A stretch of DNA of 64,000 bases, taken from positions 124,001 to 188,000 of the forward strand of contig NZ_CP102332.1 of the NCBI RefSeq assembly GCF_024600715.1, written 5' to 3'. Below, piece by piece: positions 42,701-51,872 of this stretch. Under the pieces are notes generated by a model that searched no databases, was not told the origin of the DNA, and saw nothing but the letters and a program-made list of their open reading frames with translations. This DNA comes from Streptomyces changanensis. GTDB lineage: Bacteria > Actinomycetota > Actinomycetes > Streptomycetales > Streptomycetaceae. Position 1 is the stretch's first letter, and each line of letters starts with the position of its first letter. The position numbers were made by a program, and so were the translations under genes.

Positions 42701-43989
42701 GTTCCTACCTGTTCGTGGTGCCACCGCTGGTCGGACACGTCAACCCGCTCGTCGGGGTGGCGTCCGCGCTCACCGCCCGCGGGCACCGGGTGGCCTGGGC
42801 AGGCGAACCCGCGCTGGTACGCCGCCTGGCCGGCCCGGACGCGGACGTCCACGCCTGCCCGCCGCCCCACCCGCCGGCCGGGACGGCCGGGACTGCCGGG
42901 GCGAGTGGGTCAGGTGAGCGGGGTGGGCTGTCAGGGCCCGCCGGAAACGTGGCGCGCACCGGGGACGTGGCGCACGCCGGCGCGGTGGCGCACGCCGTCC
43001 GGCCGCCGGACCTCCGGGGCCCCGAGGCCCTGCGCTTCCTGTGGGAACGCTTCCTGGTCCCGCTCGCCGAGGCGATGGCGCCGGGGGTGCGGCAGGCGGT
43101 CCACGCCTTCCGGCCGGACGTGGTCGTCGCCGACCAACAGGCGCTCGCGGGGGCGCTGGTGGCGGAGGACCTCGGCGTGCCGTGGGCCACGTCGGCCACG
43201 ACGTCCGCGGAGTTCGCGGACGTGCTCGCCCCGATGCCGCGGGTCGCCGCCTGGAACGCCGCGCTCCTGGGCGACCTGCGGAAGAGGATCGGGCGGCCGG
43301 ACGGCACCTGTGACCCCCGGTTCTCCCCGTACCTCGTGCTCGCCTTCACCACCCCCGAACTGGCCGGGCCCGCGCTGCGCGGCGGAGAACGGATCCGCTG
43401 GGTCGGTCCTTCGCTGGCCGCCCGGCCGCGCCCCGCCGCGTTCCCCTGGCACCGGCTCGACCCCGGCCGCTCCCTGGTGCTGGTGACGCTCGGCACCGCG
43501 AACGCCGGTACCGGCGGGCGCTTCCTCACCGGGGCGGCCGACGCGGTACGGGCCCGGGCCGGACGGGTGCAGGCCGTGGTGGCCGACCCGGAGGGGGTGA
43601 TCCGCGGGCGGCCCGACGACCCGGACGTCATCGCCCTGCCCGTCGTCCCCCAGCTCGACCTGCTGGAACGCGCCGCCGCGGTGGTCTGCCACGCGGGCCA
43701 CAACACCGTGTGCGAGGCCCTGTGGCATGGGGTCCCGCTCGTCGTGGCGCCCATCCGCGACGACCAGCCGGTGGTCGCCGCGCAGGTGGCGAGGGCCGGG
43801 GTGGGCGTCCGGATCCGCTTCGGGCGGGCCGGCGCCGCCGTGATCGGCGCGGCGCTGGACACCGTACTGGGCGAGCCGCACGTCCGGGCCGCGGCCGCCG
43901 GGGTCTCCGCCGCCTTCCGTGCGGCGGGGGGCGCGGGTGCCGCGGCGGACCACCTCGAACGACTGGCACGGCAGGAGGACCACGGATGA
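42697..43989 (+). CDS. GT1-family (MGT-like) glycosyltransferase
   Basis: A 430-residue GT-B glycosyltransferase. The N-terminal acceptor domain begins SSYLFVVPPLVGHVNPLVG with the usual GHVNP loop. The C-terminal donor domain has VLVTLGTANAGTGG and the nucleotide-sugar signature VVCHAGHNTVCEALWHGVPL followed by RDDQPVVAAQV, as in macrolide and sterol GT1 enzymes. The GTG overlaps the hydrolase stop (GTGA). A Gly/Ala-rich insertion near residues 50-90 is unusual and probably a loop. It should attach a sugar to a hydroxyl of the PKS product. No deoxysugar genes are nearby, so a common NDP-sugar is likely the donor. Confidence 0.88.
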   Translation: MSSYLFVVPPLVGHVNPLVGVASALTARGHRVAWAGEPALVRRLAGPDADVHACPPPHPPAGTAGTAGASGSGERGGLSGPAGNVARTGDVAHAGAVAHAVRPPDLRGPEALRFLWERFLVPLAEAMAPGVRQAVHAFRPDVVVADQQALAGALVAEDLGVPWATSATTSAEFADVLAPMPRVAAWNAALLGDLRKRIGRPDGTCDPRFSPYLVLAFTTPELAGPALRGGERIRWVGPSLAARPRPAAFPWHRLDPGRSLVLVTLGTANAGTGGRFLTGAADAVRARAGRVQAVVADPEGVIRGRPDDPDVIALPVVPQLDLLERAAAVVCHAGHNTVCEALWHGVPLVVAPIRDDQPVVAAQVARAGVGVRIRFGRAGAAVIGAALDTVLGEPHVRAAAAGVSAAFRAAGGAGAAADHLERLARQEDHG

Positions 43990-45152
43990 GCTCCGCACCG
44001 CGCACGGACCCGGGCGAGGCGCCCGACGGCCCCGGCACGCCCGGCCCCTCCCCCGCCACGGCCGGCGCCGCCCCCGGTCGCTCGGGCCACGGGGCGCGCG
44101 CCGCACGGGTGGCCGCACTGCGCCCCGGCTACCGGCGGGAACTCGCCGACGGCACCGCCGTGTTCTTCGAGGCCCTCCGGCACCGGTGCCCCTGGTGCGG
44201 CTCCGCCCGGCTCGGCGGCCGGCTGCGCACCACCGATCTCCTGCAGCACAAACCGGGCGTGTTCGCCCTGGACCGCTGCCACGACTGCGGGCACGTCTTC
44301 CAGAACCCCCGGCTCAACGAGCGCGGACTCGCCTTCTACTACCGGGACTTCTACGACGGCCTCGGCGAGGACCGCCTCGACGGGGTGTTCGCGGGCCGCA
44401 CCGCGTCCTACCGGGCGCGGGCCGCCTCGGTGCGCCCGCACCTGACCGGCCCGGCCGAGTGGCTGGACGTGGGCACCGGGCACGGGCACTTCTGCGCGAG
44501 CGCCGCGGAGGTCCTGCCACAGGTGGTGTTCGACGGCCTCGACCGATCCGACGGCGCGGAAATCGCCCGGCGCGCCGGCCGGGTCCGCCACGGGCACCGC
44601 GGGACGTTCACGGCACTGGCGGCGCGGCGGCCCGGGACGTACGACGTGGTGAGCATGTTCCACTACCTGGAGCACGCGACCGACCCGCAGGAGGAGCTGG
44701 AGGCGGCGCGCGCCACGCTGCGGCCCGGTGGGCTGCTGGTGATCGACGTACCGGACCCGGAGTGCCGCTTCGCCCGGCTGCTGGGCCGCTGGTGGCTGCC
44801 GTGGCTCCAGCCGCAGCACCTGCACCTGGCGCCGGTGGGCAACCTGCGCCGACGGCTGGAGGGGACGGGTTTCACGGTACTGGCGCAGGAGCACGCCCGG
44901 GCTCACGACGCGGTTGACCTGGTGGCGGCCGCGTGGCTGGCCCTGGACGCGCTGGCGCCGCGCGAGGACCTGCCGTGGCTGCCCGAGCCACCGGGGGCGG
45001 TGCGCCGGGCGGCGCGCGGTGCGGCCTTGCTGGCCGGGGTGCCGTTGCTGCTGGCGGCCGCCCTCCTGGACCGGGCGGTGGCGGGACCGCTCGCGGGGCG
45101 GCTGGGACTGACCAACGCCTACCGGTTGATCGCGCGGCGGGAGGGCCCCTAG
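43986..45152 (+). CDS. Zinc-ribbon SAM-dependent methyltransferase
   Basis: A 388-residue class I methyltransferase. After a disordered Pro/Ala leader it has a zinc ribbon (CPWCGSARL ... CHDCGHVFQNPR, about 60-100). A SAM-binding domain follows (about 155-300) with WLDVGTGHGHFC, DGLDRSDG and VSMFHYLEHATDPQEEL, the pattern of Methyltransf_23 proteins. The C-terminal 120 residues contain hydrophobic helices (ALLAGVPLLLAAALLDRAVA) that could touch the membrane. The ATG overlaps the glycosyltransferase stop (ATGA). It is the last gene of the operon. The substrate is presumably the acyl chain or the sugar. The order with GT cannot be told. Confidence 0.85.
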   Translation: MSSAPRTDPGEAPDGPGTPGPSPATAGAAPGRSGHGARAARVAALRPGYRRELADGTAVFFEALRHRCPWCGSARLGGRLRTTDLLQHKPGVFALDRCHDCGHVFQNPRLNERGLAFYYRDFYDGLGEDRLDGVFAGRTASYRARAASVRPHLTGPAEWLDVGTGHGHFCASAAEVLPQVVFDGLDRSDGAEIARRAGRVRHGHRGTFTALAARRPGTYDVVSMFHYLEHATDPQEELEAARATLRPGGLLVIDVPDPECRFARLLGRWWLPWLQPQHLHLAPVGNLRRRLEGTGFTVLAQEHARAHDAVDLVAAAWLALDALAPREDLPWLPEPPGAVRRAARGAALLAGVPLLLAAALLDRAVAGPLAGRLGLTNAYRLIARREGP

Positions 45153-45180
45153 AGAGGCCCGGCGACCCGACGGGCGTACG

Positions 45181-45311
45181 GGAGCAGTCCGAGGCCGACC
45201 GCCCGGGAGCAGTCGGAGGCCGACACTCAGGGGCAGCCGGGGCCCGGAGCAGCCCGAGGTCCGGCCCGGAGCTGCCGGGGGCCCGGCTCGGAGCAGCCGG
45301 AGGTCCGGCGG
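45181..45311. repeat. 22-bp degenerate tandem repeats after the PKS operon
   Basis: Copies of GGAGCAGCCSGAGGTCCGG-like units begin at 45181, 45206, 45246, 45268 and 45290; the last three are spaced exactly 22 bp. A 17-bp direct repeat CCCGACGGGCGTACGGG flanks the array on both sides. The stretch 45153-45462 holds no other gene. Confidence 0.65.
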
Positions 45312-45462
45312 CCCGACGGGCGTACGGGGCCTTCCCCCGGGGCAGACGGCAGACACCGCGTCGGAGGGGTGGCCGCGGCCGCCCCTCCCCCCGTCCATGA
45401 GGTGGACCCCCACCGCGCGGGACGCGGCGGAGGAGCTGCCGGAGTCCGGCGGAAGGGACGAC

Positions 45463-46428
45463 ATGGGCACGGTCGTGCATGTGCCGCAGACGCGGGACAT
45501 GGTCGGGGAGGAGCTCTCCGGGGACGAGGCGTTCACCGCGCTGCGGCGGTACGGGGGGCGCGAGCTGGTCCTCGACTCGTTCGCCCGCTTCCGGTACGCG
45601 GACGGCTTCAGCTCCGCCCGCTCCCTCGGCTACCAGGTGGTCCTCGGCATCGTGCCCTTCACGATCGCCCTGGTCGGGGTGGCCACGACCATGCACACGG
45701 AGGGCGTCGGCCGGGTCATCGAACTGACGCTGGCGCGGATCGTGCCGGGCACCAGCGCGGACCTGGTCCGGCAGGCCCTCGCGGACACCCGGCGCAGTGC
45801 GGGGGCGGACGTCGCGGGTGCCGTGGCCATGTGGCTGGGCCTCGGTTTCGCCGTGCTCAACCTCGCCTCCGCCATGGCGCAGATCGAGCGCGGCTGCAAC
45901 CGGATCTACGGCATCGAACGCGACCGCCCCTTCCTCGCCAAGTACGGTCGGGGCGTGGTGCTCGCCGTGTGCGCGGGGCTCCCGCTCGGCGGTGGTTTCC
46001 TGGCGGTCGTCGCCGGCCGGGACATCGGCGAGTCGGTGGTCCGGGCGTTGCACTGGCCGCCCGCGCTCCTCGGCTGGTGGCAGCCGCTGCACGTCCCGCT
46101 CGGGGTGCTGCTCGCGGCGGTGGCGTCGGCCGTGATCTTCCGCTGGGCGCCCCGCCGCGACCAGCCCGGCTACACGTGGCTCGTGTTCGGCTCGGGCGTC
46201 CACCTCCTCCTCTGGGTCGTCGCCACCTGGCTGCTCGCCCTGTACGTGGGCCGGAGCGGCTCGTTCGGCGCCGTGTACGGCCCGCTCACCGCGTTCGTGG
46301 CGCTGCTGCTGTGGGCCAACGTGACGGGTGTCGCCCTGTTCCTCGGGGTGGCCTTCGCCGCGCAGCTGGAGGCCGCGAGGGCGGGTGTCACGGAGCCGGT
46401 CCACCCGGACCCGGGCCCCGGTGCGTGA
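45463..46428 (+). CDS. YihY/BrkB family inner membrane protein
   Basis: A 321-residue polytopic membrane protein with about six transmembrane helices. The family hallmarks are SARSLGYQVVLGIVPFTIAL, the NLASAMAQIERGCNRIYGIE segment, and the C-terminal YGPLTAFVALLLWANVTGVA. Members were once called ribonuclease BN but are not RNases; their function is unclear. The ATG at 45463 follows GGAAGGG by 5 nt and was preferred over ATG 45397, which has no ribosome site. It stands alone after the repeat array and ends at a strong hairpin. Confidence 0.9.
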   Translation: MGTVVHVPQTRDMVGEELSGDEAFTALRRYGGRELVLDSFARFRYADGFSSARSLGYQVVLGIVPFTIALVGVATTMHTEGVGRVIELTLARIVPGTSADLVRQALADTRRSAGADVAGAVAMWLGLGFAVLNLASAMAQIERGCNRIYGIERDRPFLAKYGRGVVLAVCAGLPLGGGFLAVVAGRDIGESVVRALHWPPALLGWWQPLHVPLGVLLAAVASAVIFRWAPRRDQPGYTWLVFGSGVHLLLWVVATWLLALYVGRSGSFGAVYGPLTAFVALLLWANVTGVALFLGVAFAAQLEAARAGVTEPVHPDPGPGA

Positions 46429-46446
46429 CGGCACGGGACGACGGCG

Positions 46447-46479
46447 AGCCCCGTCCGGCTCGACGTACCGGACGGGGCT
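46447..46479. terminator. Bidirectional hairpin terminator
   Basis: A perfect 12-bp inverted repeat (AGCCCCGTCCGG and complement) with a 9-nt loop lies between convergent genes. Confidence 0.75.
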
Positions 46480-46565
46480 GCGACGTGCTCAGCCGCGGCG
46501 GACGCACGGCTCGGCCCCGGGTCGCCCGGGGCCGGCTCCGGGACGCCGTGCGCGGCTCGCGGCCG

Positions 46566-47156
46566 TCACCCCACGGGGACCTGACCGGTCACGGTCACGC
46601 CGGCCTCACGGAAGTCCTCCAGCGAGGCGGCCGTGGTGTCCGGGGTGACCCCGACCGAGTACTCCAGGAGCACCCGCGTGCGGAACCCGGCCGCGACGGC
46701 GTCCAGCGCGGTCGCGCGGACGCAGTGCTCCGTGCCGATGCCGACCACGTCGACGTCCTCCACCCCGCGGGCGCGCAGCCAGTCCCCGAGGGACGTGCCC
46801 TGCGCGTCGGCGCCTTCGAAGCCGCTCTTGGAGGCGCTGCGCTCGCCCTTGAAGAAGACGGCGTCGACCTTGCCGGCGGTGACGACCGGGGCGAAGCCGG
46901 GGTGGAACTCGCTGCCCGGGTCTCCGGCCAGGCAGTGGACCGGGAAGCTCTCCTGGAAGTCGGGCTCGTCGGAGAAGTGGTCGCCGGGGTCGACGTGGTG
47001 GTCGCGCGTCGCGACGACGTACCGGTAGTCGCCGCCGGCGGTCCGCTCGACCAGCTCGGCGATCGCCGTCGCGATCCGGGCACCTCCGGTGACGGGCACG
47101 CGGCCCCCTTCACAGAGGTCGTTCTGTACATCCACGACGATCAGACTGCGGCTCAT
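46566..47156 (-). CDS. pncA: Nicotinamidase
   Basis: A 196-residue isochorismatase-fold hydrolase. The triad D9 (IVVDVQNDL), K103 (FFKGE) and C145 (GIGTEHCVRATA) matches nicotinamidase. The metal ligands D52, H54, H60 and H74 have the same spacing as D49, H51, H57 and H71 of the M. tuberculosis enzyme. It converts nicotinamide to nicotinic acid in NAD salvage and can activate pyrazinamide-like amides. The ATG at 47156 follows GAAGGG by 8 nt. It is monocistronic. The identification is strong from motif and spacing. Confidence 0.93.
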   Translation of the reverse strand: MSRSLIVVDVQNDLCEGGRVPVTGGARIATAIAELVERTAGGDYRYVVATRDHHVDPGDHFSDEPDFQESFPVHCLAGDPGSEFHPGFAPVVTAGKVDAVFFKGERSASKSGFEGADAQGTSLGDWLRARGVEDVDVVGIGTEHCVRATALDAVAAGFRTRVLLEYSVGVTPDTTAASLEDFREAGVTVTGQVPVG

Positions 47157-47520
47157 GGTGAACACCCTTCAAGAACACAAATGGGGGATTACGACCCGTA
47201 CGCACCGGCACCGGGACGGGCGCCGGGGCGCCGCGCCCGTCCCGTGTGCAGTTCCGGGCCACACCGCGTTGTACCGGCCGGTTCACATTCGGCCGAAACC
47301 CAACGGCCCTCCGCTCACTCGTTTGGCGGAAAAGGTTCACCGCAGTAACGGTTCACGCCGTCGCGAGCACGGTCACCGGCGCGGAGGGCGGCACAATAGC
47401 GCCTCGCCCCTCAGCCGTCCCCGTCATCGACACGATCCCCGGTACGGAGTGGCGGCGGGGGCACGCGATCCGGCCGTCGTGTGTGCCGTACGGCACCGGT
47501 GCCGCACGGCGCCCCGGGTC
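47157..47520. other. Intergenic region between nicotinamidase and RNA ligase genes
   Basis: This 364-bp region is relatively AT-richer near 47290-47350. It must hold the pncA promoter. No gene, hairpin or clear hexamer pair was recognised. Confidence 0.4.
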
Positions 47521-48069
47521 TCAGGCGGGCGGGCCGAGGCGGGTGGTCGTGCGGGTCACCGAGTCGTAGGTGCGGGCGTCGACCCACCGGCCCGTGAGGA
47601 CGCCCGGTGGGCCGCCGCCGGGCGCCGCGCCGAAGAGCGTCCCGTCCGGGACGGGCCAGGCGGCGCCTCGCCCACGGCCGAGGGTGACGTGGGGGTTCCA
47701 CCGCGCGGGGTCGTGGAGCGGATGGAGCCGTCCGCACGCCGGCGCGTCGCGCAGGGCGCGCCACACCGCTTCGTGCAGGCGCAGCAGGGCGTCGTCCCGC
47801 CGGACGGCCCAGGCCAGTACGTGCGTCCGCCCGGTGAACCGGACGCTGCCCCGGAGGACCAGGGGGACCGGGAGGGCCGTGAGCAGCTCGCCCACCCGCG
47901 TGCGGGTCGCCGGTGCGAGGGTGTCCGCCGCGGCGAGGGTGAGGTGCGGGCGGTTGGTCGGGTGCCGGTGGGCGGCCTGGCTGGGCAGGCCCGCGTGCAG
48001 CAGCCGGTCCCACACGGCGCGGACGGCCCGCTCGGTCGCCTCGTCGGGCAGCAGCTCCACACTGTGCAC
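47521..48069 (-). CDS. 2'-5' RNA ligase / 2H phosphoesterase family protein
   Basis: A 182-residue 2H-superfamily protein. The two catalytic HxTx motifs are HLTL (H42) and HVTL (H127), with the expected spacing. The fold starts VHSVELLPDEATERAVRAVW and includes FTGRTHVLAWAV. LigT-type proteins hydrolyse or ligate 2'-5' and cyclic phosphodiester bonds in RNA or nucleotides; the physiological role in actinomycetes is unknown. The GTG has no ribosome site. TACGCT ends 6 nt before it, so a leaderless transcript is likely. Confidence 0.86.
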   Translation of the reverse strand: MHSVELLPDEATERAVRAVWDRLLHAGLPSQAAHRHPTNRPHLTLAAADTLAPATRTRVGELLTALPVPLVLRGSVRFTGRTHVLAWAVRRDDALLRLHEAVWRALRDAPACGRLHPLHDPARWNPHVTLGRGRGAAWPVPDGTLFGAAPGGGPPGVLTGRWVDARTYDSVTRTTTRLGPPA

Positions 48070-48186
48070 CGGGTCAGCGTACGTCCGCCGGTCACGCCCC
48101 CTCGGGCCGCGGCTCGCCGGCCGGCTCGTGCGGCCGGCTCTCCGGCCCCCGTCCACTTCCCCGCGGGCGTGCCCGCGGTGCGGGGG

Positions 48187-48516
48187 TCACGTGCCGGGCG
48201 CCTCCCGGTCGAGCGCCGCCAGGCCCTCGCTCCAGCGGGTGCGGCGCTGCGCGGCGTCCTGCTCCCACCAGGGCGTGCCGCGCTCGCCGAGGGCGACCTT
48301 CGCCGTGTGCACCCGGGCCCGGGCGGCGCTTTCCGCCTCGGGGTCCCGGGCGCGCCGGGCGGCGCCGACCGCGCGGCGCGCCGCCATCAGGTGGGCTCGC
48401 AGGCGCGCGGCCGCGTCGTCGGGAACGTCCGGGTCGGTCGCCCGCCATCGCCTCCCGTCGACGACGATGTACCGCCCGTCGGGTGTGCGGTCGGGCTGCC
48501 GCGCGTCGGCTGTCAC
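48187..48516 (-). CDS. Small conserved actinomycete protein of unknown function
   Basis: A 109-residue protein with a compact N-terminal beta segment (RTPDGRYIVVDGRRWRATDP) followed by a long basic helical region (RARVHTAKVALGERGTPWWE). From memory, similar small proteins are widespread in Streptomyces and carry no name. Several GTG codons precede it; the one at 48516 is chosen for a GG-rich site upstream, and the start is uncertain by two to three codons. It has no membrane segment. Neighbouring genes give no clue to function. Confidence 0.65.
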   Translation of the reverse strand: MTADARQPDRTPDGRYIVVDGRRWRATDPDVPDDAAARLRAHLMAARRAVGAARRARDPEAESAARARVHTAKVALGERGTPWWEQDAAQRRTRWSEGLAALDREAPGT

Positions 48517-48626
48517 CCGCACCACCCTGCCAGAGGAACGGCCCGGCAACGGCCCGGCACACGGCGGCCACGGCCGACCCTCCCCGCCGCCCCTCCGTAC
48601 GTACGCGAGGACGTCCGGGAGCGGCC

Positions 48627-49922
48627 TCAGGGTGTCGTGTGGTGACCGGAGCCCGCCGTGCGGCCCGCGCCGTCCCCAAGGGAGCCGACCGAGGCTCCGA
48701 CCACGACCGGCTCCCGGCGCCGGCCCGGCGCCGCGGCACCGGGAACGACCGCGGACGCCGCCACCGGGGCCTGCGCCGCCCGCGCCCCGGGGACGCCCGG
48801 ATTCCCGCGTGCGCCGACCTGCTCGGCACGCCCCGCCGCGTCCTTGATGCCGGCCCGGACCCGCGGCTTCAGCCACCGGCCGAGGGGCTCCTCGACGATC
48901 CGGTGGACCAGGTAGGCCGCCGTCATCATGGCGCCGATCAGCCCACCGAGCAGGACGGTCGGGTCGACCTGGTAGGTGTTCTCGACGTACGTGACGACCT
49001 CCCACCCGATGTACTGGTGCAGCAGGTACAGCGGGTAGGTGAGCGATCCGGCGACCGGCAGCCACCGCCACGTGATCCAGCCGGTCCTCCCGGTCGCCAC
49101 CAGGGCCATCATCAGGAACGACACCGTCAGCACGGCCATGACCGGCCAGAAGGGGACCCACTGTTCCATGTTCCTGATCGACGCCCGCCACGTCAGCCGC
49201 GCGCTCGGCACCGCGGCCGCGAACGACACCGCGACGACGCCCCAGAGGACGACCGTGGGCCGGAAGCGGTACATGAGGTAGAACGCCATGCCGGCGATGA
49301 AGTACCAGCAGTGCTCGGGCATGAGGAACTGGCCGAACGAGCCCCACCCGAACCGGTTGAACGCGAGCGCGGCCGATCCCCACAGGCAGCAGAACAGCAG
49401 CACGCGCCGGTACGTCAGGCCGCCCCACGCCACGATCGCGAACAGCAGGTAGAACCGCAGCTCGGCGAAGAGGGTCCAGTAGACCGGGTCCACCGGCTCC
49501 ACCCCGAGGAACGCCTGCACCATGGTCAGGTTCGTCACCACGTCGGCCCACGCGAGCCGGGTGTACCCGCCCGGCACGAGCACCAGGACGGCCGTGGTGG
49601 CCAGGACGCAGAACCAGTACGCCGGGTACAGCCGCACGACCCGCGACGTGAAGAAGTCCCCCAGCGAACGGCCCCAGCAGCTCATGCAGATGACGAACCC
49701 GCTGATGAGGAAGAACAGCTGCACCCCCAGCCACCCGTAGGCCGCGAACGGAAAGACGTGCGGGAACAGCACCCCACTGTCGATCCGCCACCCGTGGCCG
49801 AGGCCCACGTAGTGGTAGAGCACCACCATCAACGCGGCGACGAGCCGCAGACCGTCGAGCGCCGCCAGCCGTGGACGGCGCCGGGGGGCGGGCGGCCGAA
49901 CCGGACGGGAAAGCTGTACCAC
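48627..49922 (-). CDS. Acyltransferase 3 family membrane protein (OafA/YrhL-like)
   Basis: A 431-residue integral membrane O-acyltransferase with about ten transmembrane helices. It has the N-terminal signature RLAALDGLRLVAALMVVLYH, with the conserved His in the first helix, then GWLGVQLFFLISGFVICMS, RVVRLYPAYW and a C-terminal EEPLGRWLKP. Such proteins acylate surface polysaccharides, lipids or antibiotics using acyl-CoA. The last 80 residues are an Ala/Gly/Pro-rich cytoplasmic tail. GTG follows GAGG with 7-8 nt spacing. No glycan cluster is nearby, so the acceptor is unknown. Confidence 0.9.
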   Translation of the reverse strand: MVQLSRPVRPPAPRRRPRLAALDGLRLVAALMVVLYHYVGLGHGWRIDSGVLFPHVFPFAAYGWLGVQLFFLISGFVICMSCWGRSLGDFFTSRVVRLYPAYWFCVLATTAVLVLVPGGYTRLAWADVVTNLTMVQAFLGVEPVDPVYWTLFAELRFYLLFAIVAWGGLTYRRVLLFCCLWGSAALAFNRFGWGSFGQFLMPEHCWYFIAGMAFYLMYRFRPTVVLWGVVAVSFAAAVPSARLTWRASIRNMEQWVPFWPVMAVLTVSFLMMALVATGRTGWITWRWLPVAGSLTYPLYLLHQYIGWEVVTYVENTYQVDPTVLLGGLIGAMMTAAYLVHRIVEEPLGRWLKPRVRAGIKDAAGRAEQVGARGNPGVPGARAAQAPVAASAVVPGAAAPGRRREPVVVGASVGSLGDGAGRTAGSGHHTTP

Positions 49923-50682
49923 GGAAGATCCTCATGTTCTCCGGCCCCGGAACCGGCCGCGCCAGACGTCACGTGCGTGTCGGCGCGGGGCGTCGCCACC
50001 CTTTTCCGGATGTGCGTCGACACGGAGGGGCGACCGGGGAGTCGGTCACATCCTCCCGGCAGCGCCTTGTACCCGTATGACAGCCGGTGCACGCGAACGG
50101 TTGTGCGCTGGACAACGACTTGTCCCCGCACGCTACACAGCGCCCCCGTCACCGTCCCGCCGCGCGTTTCGGCCGCGGGACGGCGACGGACGGCGGACGC
50201 CGACGGCGCACGGCCGGCCCCGGGACACGGCGGGCGCGGCCACCGCTCCCCCAACGCGGCGGAAACAAGGGCCCGTTGTCGACGTTCCGGCACGCCCCGG
50301 CTCCCGGCCGCAGCCCTCCTGACGACCGGCAGACGGTGACGCGAGCCCGACGGCACGGTGAACACGAGGTGACGCAGAACACCTCGCCCCCTCCGCGTGC
50401 ACCGGTTGCGCCCACCGGGGCGAGCACGGATCCGCAGGCCGAGGGCAACGGCGCCCAGCAGGGACGCCCGGCCGCCGCGGCCCGGTTCGCCGCGCCGACT
50501 TCCCGGAGTTCGGCGCCGCCCGGCGGGCCGTGGCGCACATCGTGCGGAGGGGCCACCCGCCGGGTCACCGGGTCGCCGTCAGCGGCCTGGACACCGGGCC
50601 ACCGTCAGCGGCCTGACCACCGGGGACCACCTGCGGGTGCGGGGGGCACCGGACTGCAGGTCCTCCACCACCACGCCGCGCT
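49923..50682. other. Long intergenic region with possible gene debris
   Basis: This 760-bp region holds the acyltransferase promoter region and no intact gene. Between about 50490 and 50740, fragments in different plus-strand frames could be one decayed protein: RRADFPEFGAARRAVAHIVR, then TTGDHLRVRG, then TGLQVLHHHAALYRPDAEP. The shift coincides with a 26-bp-spaced duplication of CCGTCAGCGGCCTG at 50576 and 50602. No family was recognised. Confidence 0.3.
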
Positions 50683-51810
50683 CTACCGCCCTGACGCGGA
50701 GCCGGGGCTCCACCCGTGCGTCCACGCCCGACGCCCCGCCCGGGACTCGTGGACGGCGGCGCCTTCCCCGTGACGCCCCTGCAGGAACCGCCGTTGGTCC
50801 TCCAGGAACCGGTCGGCGAAGAGCGCGCGCGGGCGGAAGAGCGCGGTGAGCACCGTCCGGAGCTCCGACCGTTCGACGGAGTGCCTGACCAGGGCGTGGG
50901 TCGCGTCCGGGTAGTGCTCGACGGTCAGCGCGCCACCCGGGTCCAGTATCCGGCGGTAGACGCGTTCCGTGTCGGCGGTGTCGACGTTGACGTCGTGGCC
51001 CGCCAGGGTGAGGAGCACCGGTACGCCACGCAGCGCGTCGAGGTCCCGGGTGGCGTCCGCGGTGTGGTTCCGGGAGACGAAGCGCCAGCGGTCGGCGGTC
51101 ATGCCGCGTGTGTCGCCGTGCACGGCCGCGGCGTACTCCTCGAAGGTCGCGCGGCGTCGCAGCAGGCGGCGGACGGCGTCGCTCCTGGCGACCTCGGCCT
51201 CGACGCGGGCGGGGGGCGCGCCCTCGGCGCGCAGCTCGGCGAGCAGGTGGTAGCGACCCTGGCGCAGCCAGTTGACCGCGGGTGAGACGGCGACGACGAA
51301 GCTCACGGGTGTCCTGGCGGCCACCTTCGGCAGGACCCAGCCCGCCTGGCTCGCGCCCCAGAGCCCGATCCGGTCGCCGTCGACGTCCGGGCGGGCGCGT
51401 GCCCAGGCGATGGCGGCGGCGGCCTCGTCGGCGCGGTCGTCCATGGACTGGTGGAGCCAGTTGCCGGGTGCGCCGTCGACGCCGGGCTTGTCCCAGGAGA
51501 GGGAGGCGTACCCGGCTCGCGCGTTCGCCTCCCACAGGGGTCGGTACCCGCCGTCGTGGGTGGCGTCGACGGGGCCGTCGCCGTGGAGGTACACGACGAG
51601 GCCGTGGCGGGTGCGGCCGTCCCTGGGGGTGGCCAGTACGCCGTGGAGGGTGTGGCCGCCGTGGCGGATCGAGACCCGCCGCTCGTCCATGGCGTAGGAG
51701 TGCTGCCACAGCACCACACCGGTCGGCCCGGCGGCCACGGCCAGGACCGCGACGAGTATCCACGTGAGGGTGCGGAGCGCGCGCCGTGAGGGCCAGGTCG
51801 GGGGGCGCAT
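50683..51810 (-). CDS. Membrane-anchored alpha/beta hydrolase
   Basis: A 375-residue protein with an N-terminal signal anchor (ALRTLTWILVAVLAVAAG, about 11-30) and an extracytoplasmic alpha/beta hydrolase domain. The motifs are LVVYLHGDGPVDAT (oxyanion loop), GLWGASQAGW (nucleophile Ser), LTLAGHDVNVDT (acid) and DATHALVRHS (His). The last 40 residues are low-complexity. The ATG at 51810 was preferred since longer extensions read through the divergent promoter region. It diverges from a GNAT-PaaX pair across a shared long palindrome, so the PaaX-like protein may control it. Substrate unknown; it resembles peptidase/esterase S9-like hydrolases. Confidence 0.85.
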   Translation of the reverse strand: MRPPTWPSRRALRTLTWILVAVLAVAAGPTGVVLWQHSYAMDERRVSIRHGGHTLHGVLATPRDGRTRHGLVVYLHGDGPVDATHDGGYRPLWEANARAGYASLSWDKPGVDGAPGNWLHQSMDDRADEAAAAIAWARARPDVDGDRIGLWGASQAGWVLPKVAARTPVSFVVAVSPAVNWLRQGRYHLLAELRAEGAPPARVEAEVARSDAVRRLLRRRATFEEYAAAVHGDTRGMTADRWRFVSRNHTADATRDLDALRGVPVLLTLAGHDVNVDTADTERVYRRILDPGGALTVEHYPDATHALVRHSVERSELRTVLTALFRPRALFADRFLEDQRRFLQGRHGEGAAVHESRAGRRAWTHGWSPGSASGR

Positions 51811-51872
51811 GGAATCTGACCGCCTCTGCTCGGGTGGCTTGGGTCGGACCGCACGGGCTGCCCGACAGCGTG

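Noticed and set aside
45181..45311. CRISPR array or attachment site after the PKS operon
   Set aside because: Repeats are degenerate, adjacent and GC-only; no integrase, tRNA or transposase is nearby.
45397..45463. Upstream ATG at 45397 as start of the YihY-family gene
   Set aside because: It has no ribosome site and adds a non-conserved leader; ATG 45463 follows GGAAGGG at good spacing.
50490..50740. A confident pseudogene in the spacer right of the acyltransferase gene
   Set aside because: Fragments in shifted frames look protein-like, but no family was recognised, so it is only noted in the intergenic entry.
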